NCBI RefSeq assembly: GCF_018294505.1 | Contig: NC_057795.1 | Span: forward strand, 232,480,643-232,544,642 | DNA length: 64,000 bases | Source: Triticum aestivum | Lineage: Eukaryota; Streptophyta; Magnoliopsida; Poales; Poaceae | Reading direction: 5' to 3' | Shown here: piece by piece, positions 34,403 to 44,004 of the stretch | Layout of the letters: every line of letters starts with the position of its first letter | Numbering within the stretch: position 1 is the stretch's first letter | Program-made: the position numbers and the translations under genes | Notes under the pieces: generated by a model | What the model saw: only the letters and a program-made list of their open reading frames with translations | Told to the model about the DNA's origin: nothing | Databases searched by the model: none

Positions 34403-37400
34403 TCAAGTATAGTAAGGCCGAAGATGAGCTATATTCCACGGCCTGTTGGTCTCCTCCTCTGATGTACGTGAGTCTTGATGCCCTCGAATATCAATCAGAT
34501 AGTACGACCCGTTGTGAAAATTCTTGCTGACCACGAAAGGTCCCTCCCAAGGTGGGGATAACTTGTGCATATCCGTTTGATCTTGGATGAGTCGAAGCAC
34601 CAAATCTCCTTCTTGAAAAGTTCTGGTTCTAATCCGGCGACTGTGATAGCGACGAAGATCTTGCTGGTAAATCGCCGAACGGGCAGCCGCTATATCACGC
34701 TCCTCGTCCAATAGGTCCAAAGCGTCTTGCCGTGCTGTCTCATTGTCTGCTTCAACATAAGCTGCCACACGAGGCGAATCGTGCCGGATGTCACTAGGGA
34801 GAACTGCCTCTGCTCCATAGACCATGAAAAATGGCGTGTATCCTGTGGACCGGTTTGGCGTAGTATTGATACTCCATAATACAGATGGTAGCTCTTCAAC
34901 CCAACATCCTGGTGTTCTTTGCAATGGGACCATAAGCCAGGGTTTGATGCCTCGCAAGATTTCCTGATTAGCTCATTCTGCCTGTCCATTGGACTGGGGG
35001 TGTGCCACTGACGACACGTAAAATCGGATGTGCTCACGTTCACAGAACTCCTTCATAGCGCCCTTGGATAAATTGGTACCATTGTCAGTAATGATACTGT
35101 GTGGAAAACCAAACCGGAAAATCACCTTCTTGATGAACTGCACCGCTGTTGCTGCATCACACTTGCTGACAGGCTCCGCTTCAACCCACTTGGTAAATTT
35201 GTCAACTGCCACCAAAAGGTGGGTTTTCTTATCCTTAGATCTTTTAAAAGGCCCAACCATATCCAGCCCCCAAGTTGCAAACGACCATGTTATTGGGATC
35301 ATCCTCAATTCTTGAGCCGGCACATGAGCACGCCTTGAAAATTTCTGACATCCATCACACCGTTTAACCAAGTCCTCCGCATCAGCATGCGCTATCAACC
35401 AGTAGAACCCGTGACGAAACGCCTTTGCCACCAGAGACTTTGAACCGGCGTGGTGTCCACAATCCCCTTCATGGATTTCTCTTAAGATTTCACAGCCTTC
35501 CTCAGGAGAAACACAACGTTGAAACGCCCCTGATACACTGCAATGATGTAATTCACCATTGACAATCATCATAGACTTGGATCGCCGGACTATCTGCCTG
35601 GCCAGAATCTCAACCTCTGGTAACTCCCCCCGGTTCATGTACGCAAGATAAGGAATCGTCCAATCCGGAATAGCATGTAATGCTGCCACCAATTGAGCCT
35701 CCGGGTCAGAAATAGCCAAATCCGCTTCACCTGGGAGCTGGACTGACGGATTGTGCAACACGTCCAAAAAGACATTGGGCGGGACCGGTTTGCGCTGAGA
35801 ACCTAACCGGCTTAAGGCGTCCGCCACTTCATTCTTCCGACGGTCCACATGATCCACTTGATAACCCTTGAAGCAGCCTGCAACATTATCCACTTCCCGA
35901 CGATATGTAGCCATGAGCGGGTCCTTAGAATCCCAAGTGCCAGACACCTGTTGAGCCACAAGGTCCAAGTCACCGAAGCACTTAACCCGGCTTAAGTTCA
36001 TCTCTTCAGCCATCCGGAGACCATGGAGCAAGGCTTCGTACTCAGCTGCATTGTTAGTACAAGGGAACATTAAGCGGAGAACATAACAGAACTTATCACC
36101 TCGTGGGGAAGTTAATACGACTCCAGCCCCCGAGCCTTCCAATTGCCTGGATCCATCAAAATGAATAGTCCAATATGTGTGATCCGGCTTCTCCTCTGGT
36201 GCTTGTAACTCCGTCCAGTCATTGATGAAATCAACAAGTGCTTGAGACTTCACTGCCGTCCGAGGCACGTACTTCAGTCCGTGTGGCCCAAGCTCTATAG
36301 CCCACTTGGCAATCCGGCCAGTCGCCTCCCGATTCTGTATAATATCACCCAAGGGAGCTGAACTGACCACTGTGATGGGGTGCCCTTGAAAATACTGCTT
36401 CAACTTCCGACTGGCCGTAAAAACTCCATAGACCAGCTTCTGCCAATGCGGATACCTTTGCTTGGATTCAATAAGCACCTCGCTGATATAATAAACTGGC
36501 CGCTGAACCGGATATTCCTTGCCTGCCTCTTTGCGTTCCACCACAATAGCCATGCTAACTGCCTGAGCATTGGCCGCTACGTATAATAATAGTGGCTCCT
36601 TGTCGACCGGAGCTGCAAGAATAGGCGGATTGGCTAACTGCCGCTTCAGGTCCTCAAATGCCTTATCAGCAGCTGGACTCCAGACGAAATTGTCTGTCTT
36701 CCTCAGCATTTGGTACAAAGGGATAGCCTTCTCTCCGAGGCGACTGATAAACCGGCTCAGCGCAGCGATTCGGCCCGCCAAACACTGAACATCGTTGATA
36801 CACTTCGGTTTAGCTAGGGATGTAATAGCCGTAATCTTCTCCGGATTAGCCTCAATTCCTCTGTTAGACACCAGGAAACCCAGTAACTTGCCTGCCGAAA
36901 CACCAAAAACACACTTGGCCGGATTAAGCATCATCCTGTAAGCTCGCAAGTTGTCAAAGGCCTCCTTCAAATCATCCACCAGCGTCTCCTTCTGTCTTGA
37001 TTTTACTACAATATCATCCACATAGGCGTGCACATTGCGGCCGATCTGCTCATGCAGGGAATTCTGTACACACCGTTGATAGGTGGCTTGGGCACTCTTG
37101 AGCCCGAAGGGCATAGATACATAGCAGAAGGCTCCAAAGGGAGTAATAAATGTTGTTTTCTCTTGGTCCTTAACCGCCATCTTGATCTGATGATATCCAG
37201 AGTATGCATCCAAAAAACTCAAACGCTCACAACCCGCCGTGGCATCAATGATCTTGTCAATACGGGGGAGGGCAAAAGGATCTGCCGGACAGGCTTTGTT
37301 AAGATCTGTGTAATCCACACACATACGCCAAGTGTCGTTTTTCTTAAGAACCAGCACCGGATTAGCAAGCCACTCTAGATGGAACACCTCAATAATAAAA

Positions 37401-37606
37401 CCAGCTGCTAAAAGCATGGCCACTTCCTCTCCAATGGCTTTGCGTCTTTCTTCGTTAAACCGGCGGAGGAACTGTTTCACCAGTTTATACTTAGGATCCA
37501 CATTAAGAGTGTGCTCAGCGAGTTCCCTCGGTACACCTGGCATGTCAGACGGCTTCCATGCAAAAATGTCCCGATTCTCACGGATGAACTCGATGAGCAC
37601 GCTTTC
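34403..37606 (-). pseudogene. Element 3 pol: RT, RNase H, integrase
   Basis: One minus-strand frame with a single TGA at 34973-34975. RT shows 'RMCVDYTDLNKACPADPFAL', 'FLDAYSGYHQIKM', 'MPFGLKSAQATYQRC' and the catalytic box YVDD at 37013-37024, intact. After the connection domain an archaeal-type RNase H follows ('IHFDGSRQLEGSGAGVVL', 'NNAAEYEALLHGLRMA', 'RRKNEVADALSRLG'), a recalled feature of the Tat lineage. Integrase has the HHCC finger ('GHHAGSK..CDGCQKF'), D in 'WGLDMVGPF', D in 'IITDNGTNL' and E in 'HPQSNGQAE'; the TGA comes just after this Glu. The end is 'WNIAHLRPYYT'. Only one nonsense codon interrupts pol after its TAG junction with protease. Confidence 0.85.
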
Positions 37607-38925
37607 CTATTTGGGATCCAGGTTGGCACTGATAGTGAACTGCTTGGTCGAATCGCCGGGCACGAAGTCAACAAGCTTGGTCTCAGCTGCCGATTTGAAC
37701 TTTAGATCTGAATCATGCTCTGTAGTTGGCTTCTTTAAAGGGGTCATATCCGCCGGATCAACATTGTCCTTATAATACTTCAACTCCTCCGTGGCACAGA
37801 CTGACTTTGCATAAGCCGCATCACCTTCCTCACATTCCAAAGTGACCCTACGGCTCCCATGAACCGTTATGGTCCCCTTGTAACCCGGCATTTTGAGCTG
37901 CAAGTAGATATAACAAGGCCGCGCCATGAACTTGGCGTAAGCCGGCCGACCAAACAAGGCGTGATACGGGCTCCGGATCTTCACCACCTCAAATGTTAGT
38001 TTTTCCGACCGGGAGTCGTGCTCGTCCCCAAAGGCCACATCCAGGGCTATCTTACCAACATGATATGCAGATTTGCCTGGCACCACACCATGGAACACCG
38101 TATTCGACAGTCTGAGATCTTTGTCTGTTAAACCCATGCGGAGAAATGTCTCATAGTACAATATGTTAATACTGCTTCCTCCATCCATGAGTACCTTGGT
38201 GAATTTATAACCGCCCACCTGAGGGTCTACCACTAATGCTAGCTGGCCCGGATTATCAACCCGGGGCGGGTGATCCTCTCTGCTCCACACGATAGGCTGC
38301 TCCGACCAGCGCAAGTAACGTGGTAAGGCCGGTTCAACAGAATTCACCGCTCGCCTGTGGAGCTTTCGGTCGCGTTTATCCAAACTAGTTGTGAAAACAT
38401 GATATTGCCCATTGCTCAACTGCTTTGGCTGGCTCTGATAACCGGACTGCTGCTGCTGCTGCTGCTGCTGGCCGTTCTGATTATTCTGGCTATTGTGACC
38501 GCCCTGACTGCGACCTGAACCGGAAGCTCCATCGTGATCCGGCCCGTGGAAACCGGATCCTGAACCGCCACCTGTTCCGTGATCATACCGGAAAGCATTA
38601 GAGCTTTTGAACTCCTGCATGATATAACAATCTTTCCAAAGATGGTTAGCCGGCACCTCCTTCGTCCCGTGCTTCGGGCAAGGCTGATTCAACAAATAGT
38701 TCAAACGGCTTGCATTAGGATTGGGAGCCCCATTACGATTTGCCGCTTTACCTCTACGCCGCTGCCCCCTGTCCTGTACATTAGTGTTGGCCACAAAGTC
38801 CACGCTGCCATCCGCCTTGCGCTTGCCTCCGTTTCCATGACCCGCTAGTTTGTACTGCTGCTGTTTGGAGTTGCTATTCTTGTTTCCCTTCCCTACTTCA
38901 TCATCATCAGGCTGGTACTGTCCGA
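37607..38925 (-). pseudogene. Element 3 Gag C-terminal part and aspartic protease
   Basis: The frame from about 38925 encodes a basic Gag tail, a CHHC knuckle 'CPKHGTKEVPANHLWKDC' near 38640-38700, and a Gly/Gln-rich stretch with eight Gln from a CAG run near 38450. The protease active site 'LMDGGSSINI' follows, with Asp codon at 38184-38186, and 'SPYHALFGRPAYAKF' marks its distal part. It ends at TAG 37607-37609 immediately before RT, in the same frame as RT. Element 2 has a TAG at the same alignment position. The upstream Gag core is in another frame because of an indel near 38930-38950. Confidence 0.8.
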
Positions 38926-39924
38926 ATCGGCATACTTCACTAAAGCGGCCATGAGGGTTCCCATGTCATTACAGAACCGCTTCATGCGTCCCAACTTCAA
39001 TTTTAGAGGCTCAAACCGGCAGTTGCCTTCCAGAGTTAAGATCGCAGAGTCAGCATTAATCCTGTCAGATGAGTGCAAAATTTCCGAAACGCGGCGCACC
39101 CAACGGGTCGTTGATTCTCCTTCCTCCTGGACACAAGCCGCCAGGTCTACTATGGACTTGGGCTGCTTACATGTATCCTTAAAATTCTGTATAAACCGGG
39201 CCCGCAACTGGGCCCATGAGCTGATAGAATTGGGTGGCAGGCTCTTTAACCAAGTACGAGCCGTGCCCTCAAGCATCATGGTGAAGTATTTTGCACATGC
39301 GGCCTCATCCACGTCCAGCATCTCCATGGCCATCTCATAACTCTCTACCCATGCTTCAGGGGGTAAATCAGCGGTGTAATTCGGCACCTTGCGTGGACCC
39401 TTGAAATCTTTGGGCAGGCGCACATTACATAAAGCTGGGATTAAGCAAGGCACTCCCAAAGCAGATGTGATCCCTGGTCCGGCAAAGGTTGTAGAACGAA
39501 CCGGTGTAAGTTGGCCCGCATTATCCTGTGCTGCTAACTCGGCCTCCCTTTGTGCCCGGGCCCGGTCCACCACATCCTGAGCATCGCCAACACCACCTGC
39601 CGGGTCATTACCACAGGCTGCTTCATGGCCTCGCGCATTGCTTGATATGGCCGGTACATCCATGCGCCTGCTATAGCTCCGGCTCGGACGGGGCGTAGAA
39701 TGAATCCGATCACGGCTGTATGAGTATGCCTCCTGCTGAATCAGCGCAGTCCGGAGAAGCTCCTTAACCCGGCGTGTCTCTATCGCTTGCGGAGAGTCCC
39801 CTTCAACTAGGATAGCCTCTAATCGCACGGCAGCGGCAACAAGGTTGTCCATAGGATTAGAATAATGACCTGGGGGCGTCTGGACCGGTGGAAAATTCAT
39901 AATGTTCTGCTGAGGAGGTTCCAT
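38893..39924 (-). pseudogene. Element 3 Gag core
   Basis: The frame contains the plant gypsy Gag core: 'AWVESYEMAMEMLDVDEAAC', 'YFTMMLEGTARTWLKSLPPN', 'LRARFIQNFKDTCKQP', 'RVSEILHSSD'. The ATG at 39922-39924 overlaps the stop of the upstream frame as TGATG. The 3' end slips out of the frame of the Gag tail by one base near 38930-38950, giving an early stop at 38893-38895. It would form the capsid shell. Confidence 0.8.
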
Positions 39925-40967
39925 CAGGCGAGGTTGGACTGTCCCCCTGGTCCTGGTGCCTCAATCCGGTTTGTCTCCGGGTACTGTGGCGGATTACTGG
40001 GTCCAGCCCCTGGAGTGTGAAAGAGATTTCGGGGGTCAAACCCTAACGGCAGGCGTGATCTGTGCTTCCGCTTCAAAACCTCCTGTGATGCGTTCTGGTC
40101 AAGCATGAGTTTATAGGCCTGGGCGTCCAAGGTGGCCCGTTCTGCAGCCATCCTGTCTTTTTCTGCTGCCAGATCCGCTTTGGCTTGCACGATCTGCTCT
40201 TTCACCTTTGCGATTTCTGCATTATGGGCCTCCTGATCCGCCGGATTGTCCTCTGCCATAAGCGCGGCTAGTGCATCAAACAGATCAGATAGAACTTGAA
40301 CCGGCGGGCGCACAAGGCCTCCTGCCCCTGCTGCGGCTGCCGCTGCTGATCCGGAGAGCATCGCTGCGGCGGTCGAAGAGTGATTCGCCGCCTGTGTGCC
40401 GGCCATGAATATTCCAACCCGGCTGACCTGGCCCGGGGGGTCCGGAATACTGTCGCCATCGGAACAGCCCCTAATCTGGCCGTCTTGCAACTGGTATAGC
40501 GATTCGGTCTCTCCGGTCGAGGACTCGTCATCGGAATAGACGACGGTCTCATTACCGTGTTCTGATTCGTCCTCACGCTCTCCTTCGTGGACGACTCCAA
40601 CGAAGACACGCTTCACGGCCGGTTTAACCCGGGTAGATCTCGCACGCTGAGCCGTCTCAATGAGGTTGGTGCAGATGTCCGGCTCAGGCCCAGGCTCACC
40701 GATTTTGCCAATGAAAACGTGTATGCCACCAAAGGGGATCCGGTACCCGTACTCGATCGAATCGGCCTCGGGACCCCATCCTGCGTCGTCGATGTAGATC
40801 CTGCCCTGACGACTCTTGGTCATCCGGCCCACAACATAGCCTTCGAGTCCCTTGAGCTTGCCCTCCAAGATCGTCAAACCATCGTGCGATAGCCCCACGG
40901 TGGGCGCCAACTGTCGTGGATTTGTCACGGCAGATGTCCTAGCGAAAGGACTTAGTCGTGGAGCCAT
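39924..40967 (-). CDS. Element 3 N-terminal Gag-region protein, starting inside the 5' LTR
   Basis: An open frame of about 347 codons from ATG 40967 to TGA at 39924-39926. The ATG lies in the LTR (40912-41394) and is the first ATG after the predicted TATA box (41165-41172). The frame crosses the primer site without a stop. The sequence reads 'GLSHDGLTILEGKLKGLEGY', 'RIPFGGIHVFIGKIGEPGPE', then acidic and Ala-rich sequence and a heptad region 'IVQAKADLAAEKDRMAAERA'. It is likely the N-terminal part of Gag; the stop overlaps the next ATG (TGATG). It could instead be fused to the Gag core in intact relatives. Confidence 0.65.
   Translation of the reverse strand: MAPRLSPFARTSAVTNPRQLAPTVGLSHDGLTILEGKLKGLEGYVVGRMTKSRQGRIYIDDAGWGPEADSIEYGYRIPFGGIHVFIGKIGEPGPEPDICTNLIETAQRARSTRVKPAVKRVFVGVVHEGEREDESEHGNETVVYSDDESSTGETESLYQLQDGQIRGCSDGDSIPDPPGQVSRVGIFMAGTQAANHSSTAAAMLSGSAAAAAAGAGGLVRPPVQVLSDLFDALAALMAEDNPADQEAHNAEIAKVKEQIVQAKADLAAEKDRMAAERATLDAQAYKLMLDQNASQEVLKRKHRSRLPLGFDPRNLFHTPGAGPSNPPQYPETNRIEAPGPGGQSNLA
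40892..40911 (-). other. Element 3 primer-binding site
   Basis: On the minus strand GTTGGCGCCCACCGTGGGGC directly follows the 5' LTR end. The TGGCGCCCACCGTGGGG core is the expected kind of tRNA-complementary site. Which tRNA it matches was not checked. Confidence 0.65.
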
Positions 40968-41394
40968 CGCTACGAGTTTACTTGAAGGGGTTAAAGCGGA
41001 CACAAAGACACGAGGATTTTATACTAGTTCGGCCCCTTCGATGAAGGTAAAAGCCTATGTCTAGTTGTGATGGAATTGATATGATCTCGATGGCTAGGGA
41101 GCAAACAAGCTTCGCCTAGGCTCGAGTTGTGGTTGTCTGTCTTGAACCGCCACCGGGTCGTCCCCTTATATACACGGGTGACGCCGTCGGTCCATAGAGT
41201 CCTAACCGGTTCATACTCGTATTCCGGTTGCTATCTCTCTATTCCTTACTTACAATACAAGTCATACATCAAGCCGGTTTACGGCTACATGTTCTAACCG
41301 ACTACAGGCCTTGGGCCTTCATCTATTTACGCCACTAATGAAGTTAACCCGGCCCAAGTAGGCCGGTTTACGCCTAGTGGTAATATCCCCAACA
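40912..41394 (-). repeat. Element 3 5' LTR
   Basis: 483 bp, nearly identical to 28706-29189. The minus-strand promoter box TATATAAG is at 41165-41172. Following AGATC is the target duplication. Confidence 0.95.
41165..41172 (-). promoter_or_regulatory. TATA box of element 3 gag-pol promoter
   Basis: TATATAAG on the minus strand, within CCGTGTATATAAGGGGACG. Transcription would start about 30 bp downstream, near 41135, giving an R-U5 leader whose first ATG is at 40967. Confidence 0.6.
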
Positions 41395-42331
41395 AGATCC
41401 CTTGGCGAGTTACCACAAGGCAGGTCATAATATCTTTAACCATTAATATGGAGAAAAAGTCACAGATAAGTCTGTTGTGTAATATAACTTTGAAACACAA
41501 CTATACTATCATACCTGTGAGCTTTGGATTTGTACTGCCGGTTTATGTGACCCGAAAAATAAGGGTGATAACCCAATTTGTGGAAACCAACACTTCCAAA
41601 GATATGATGATTATCATATGTTGGCAACTTATCATCCAAAATTAAGCCGGGTTAAATTTAAACCATACTTATACTTAGATCTTTGAACAAAAAGTCTCAA
41701 GTCAAAAGAAAGGTTGCTTTCAAATAAAACTTAAACCAAATAAGAAGAAACAATCAAGGCTCCTATTTTGAATACGATCAGTAAATCATCCCAAAGGGGT
41801 TAAGCTAGGATTCAAATACGACCATGTAGCCCCCAGTGGCTTTGGCATTGCACCGATCAAGAGGGTACCGACATCTATGTTCACTTTTGTTCGAGTACGA
41901 CCCATCTTTGAACAGGAAGCCCCCTACTGACCTTGAGAGTTTTTTAACGACTCTGATTCGAATACGATCAAAGACGGACCCAAAAGGGGTTAAGCTATGA
42001 TTCGAATATGATCAAGAAGCCCCGTAGTGAGTTTGGCAGTGTGTCGATCAACAGGGTACCGATAGCTATGTTCTCTTTGGTTCGAATATGACCTATGTTT
42101 GAATAGGAAGCCCCCTGGTGATCATAAGTTTCGACGGCTAGATTCGAATACGATCATGAGCCGGACCAAGAGGGTTAAGCTAGATTCGAATACGATCCGC
42201 CCCCGATTGGTCATTTGAAATGATAATGATGAAGGCATATGACCATTGAGGATGAAAAGGACAAACGTCCTGCTTTATTACTTATCATAATATATACATC
42301 TTCAAAATATTACATCATGAGAGCCGGTGGC
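41395..42331 (-). repeat. Element 2 convergence region with about 190-bp direct repeats
   Basis: Non-coding sequence of element 2 between its antisense gene (ends 28468, continued by 28469-28705 before element 3) and the end of its pol (42332). Units beginning AAAGGGGTTAAGCTA recur near 41791, 41982 and, partially, 42172 (spacing about 190 bp). Each carries TTCGAATACGATC-like and GGGTACCGA-like blocks. Confidence 0.6.
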
Positions 42332-42737
42332 TCAAGTGTAGTAAGGCCGCAGATGCACGATATTCCATGGCCGACGGGTCTCCTCCTATGACTTATGTGA
42401 GTCTTTGTGCTCTCGAACATCGATAAGGTAGTATCACCCTTTGTTCAAGTTCTTGCTGACCACAAAGGGCCCTTCCCAAGGTGGGGATAACTTGTGTGCA
42501 TTAGTTTGATCCTAGATGTGCCGGAGTACTAAATCACCTTCCTGAAAGGTTCTGGACTTAACCCGACAGCTGTGGTAGCGGTGCAGATCCTGTTGGTAAA
42601 TCGCCGAACGGGCTGCTGCCAAGTCACGCTGTTCATCTAGCAGGTCCAGTGCATCCTGACGAGCTTGTTCGTTATCAGCTTCAACGTAAGCCGCCACATG
42701 GGGCGAGTCATGCCGGATGTCACTAGGGAGAACCGCC
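42332..42737 (-). pseudogene. Element 2 pol, C-terminal end of integrase
   Basis: The minus strand reads 'AVLPSDIRHDSPHVAAYVEA', 'QDALDLLDEQRDLAAARSAI', 'RTFQEGDLVLRHI', then a TAG at 42512-42514, and ends 'WNIVHLRPYYT' with TGA at 42332-42334. It continues exactly from the fragment at 61118 once element 5 and one CCGCC are removed ('YGAEAV' joins 'LPSDIRHD'). The apparent N-terminus MFGKVDMTEM belongs to the LTR of element 5. Confidence 0.8.
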
Positions 42738-42997
42738 TGATACATCTCCGTCATATCTACTTTTCCAAACACTTTTGCCCTTGTTTTGGACTCTAACTTG
42801 CATGATTTGAATGGAACTAACCCGGACTGACGCTATTTTCAGCAGAACTGCCATGGTGTTATTTTTGTGCAGAAATAAAAGTTATCGGAATGACCTGAAA
42901 ACCCATGGAGAAACTTTTTAGAATTAATAAAAAATACTGGCAAAATAAATTGCGTCAGGAGGCCCACACCCTATCCACGAGGGTAGGGGCGTGCCCC
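42738..42997 (+). repeat. Element 5 5' LTR, left fragment
   Basis: Starts TGATACATCTCCGTCATATC and matches the first 260 bp of the 3' LTR at 59715. It is cut by element 4 at 42998. Confidence 0.9.
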
Positions 42998-43463
42998 TGT
43001 CAGTGTCAAAACCGGCGGATCTCGGGTAGGGGGTCCTGAACTATGCGTCTAAGGCTAATGGTAACAGGAGGCCGGGGACACGATGTTTACCCAGGTTGGG
43101 GCCCTCTCTATGGAGGTAATACCCTACTTCCTGCTTGATTGATCTTGATGATATGAGTATTACAAGAGTTGATCTACCACGAGATCGTAGAGGCTATACC
43201 CTAGGAGCTAGCCTATGACTATGATTGTTGTTGTCCTACGGACTAAACCCTCCAGTTTATGTAGACACCAGAGGGGGCTAGGGTTACACAGAGTTGGTTA
43301 CAGAGAGGGAATCTACATATCCGAATTGCCAAGCTTGCCTTCCACGCAAAGGAGAGTCCCACCCGGACAACGAATTCTTCAATCTTGTATCTTCATAGTC
43401 CAATAGTCAGGCATAAGCATATAGTCCAACTGTCCGAGGACCACCTAATCCAGGACTCCCTTA
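42998..43463 (-). repeat. Element 4 3' LTR
   Basis: 466 bp starting TGTCAGTGTCAAAACC on the + strand and ending GGACTCCCTTA, with TTA where TCA is expected. The polypurine region on the minus strand (GGTTCAAGGGCTAC) follows at 43464-43477. Confidence 0.9.
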
Positions 43464-44004
43464 GTAGCCCTTGAACCAGGCTTCAATGACGATGAGTCTG
43501 GCGCGCAGATTGTCTTCGGCATTGCAAGGCGGATTCCTTCTCCGAATACTCCAAAGTAGATATTGAACACAAGAATCGTGTCCGGCTCTGCAAAAAAAAA
43601 TTCCACATACCACCGTAGGGAGTACAATATTCCACGAGTCTAATCTGCTGACAACTTTTACCTAGCGTGACATCACGCCACATCCCAGTTATTATTCAAA
43701 CCGTTTTCCAACCTGCCACTACACGTCTTGCGAGGCAGTTTTATTGGCACGTCTTGTCAAAGCAGAGATCGTGTCCCCCTTATCACGTGATTCTCATCAA
43801 TACGGGCGTGGGTAACTCAACCGCTCCATTAGTACGACTCCTTGGTTTTGGCAAGTTCCAAACGGCCATGCGGAGGACACTTGACATTCATCCTCTATAA
43901 AAGAGGTCAAGATCTGTCCTTTTCTTTCCACGCATGATCCTTCCCTTCCCCCACCTCGAGTTCCAACACACGAGGTTCAGTCCAATTGCTCCGGACCTTC
44001 AATC
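43464..44004 (+). other. promoter and leader of element 4 antisense gene
   Basis: About 540 bp without a gene. It begins with the element's polypurine tract and carries a TATA box at 43896-43902 and a short CT-rich leader to the ATG at 44005. Confidence 0.5.
43896..43902 (+). promoter_or_regulatory. TATA box of element 4 antisense gene
   Basis: TATAAAA in CATCCTCTATAAAAGAGGTC, 103 bases before the ATG at 44005. It stands in the same position class as the boxes of elements 2 and 3, but without an evident leader intron. Confidence 0.6.

Larger units (their letters stand above)
28706..41394 (-). mobile_element. Element 3: young, nearly complete Tat-lineage gypsy retrotransposon
   Basis: Two LTRs (28706-29189 and 40912-41394) flanked by a perfect 5-bp duplication AGATC (28701-28705 and 41395-41399). 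Minus-strand order from 41394 is LTR, primer site, gag, protease, RT, RNase H, integrase, tandem repeat, antisense gene, LTR. LTRs differ by about 4 substitutions and 1 indel by eye, near 0.8 percent, so the insertion is recent. Few lesions are present: a frameshift in gag, TAG at 37607-37609 and TGA at 34973-34975. It inserted in element 2, a relative, in the same orientation. Confidence 0.9.

Noticed and set aside
38446..38470. CAG/CTG microsatellite as a separate feature
   Set aside because: It encodes the Gln run in element 3 Gag and has no sign of independent expansion.
42738..42772. N-terminal residues of the frame over element 2 integrase
   Set aside because: They are encoded by the LTR of element 5 and only appear joined because of the insertion.
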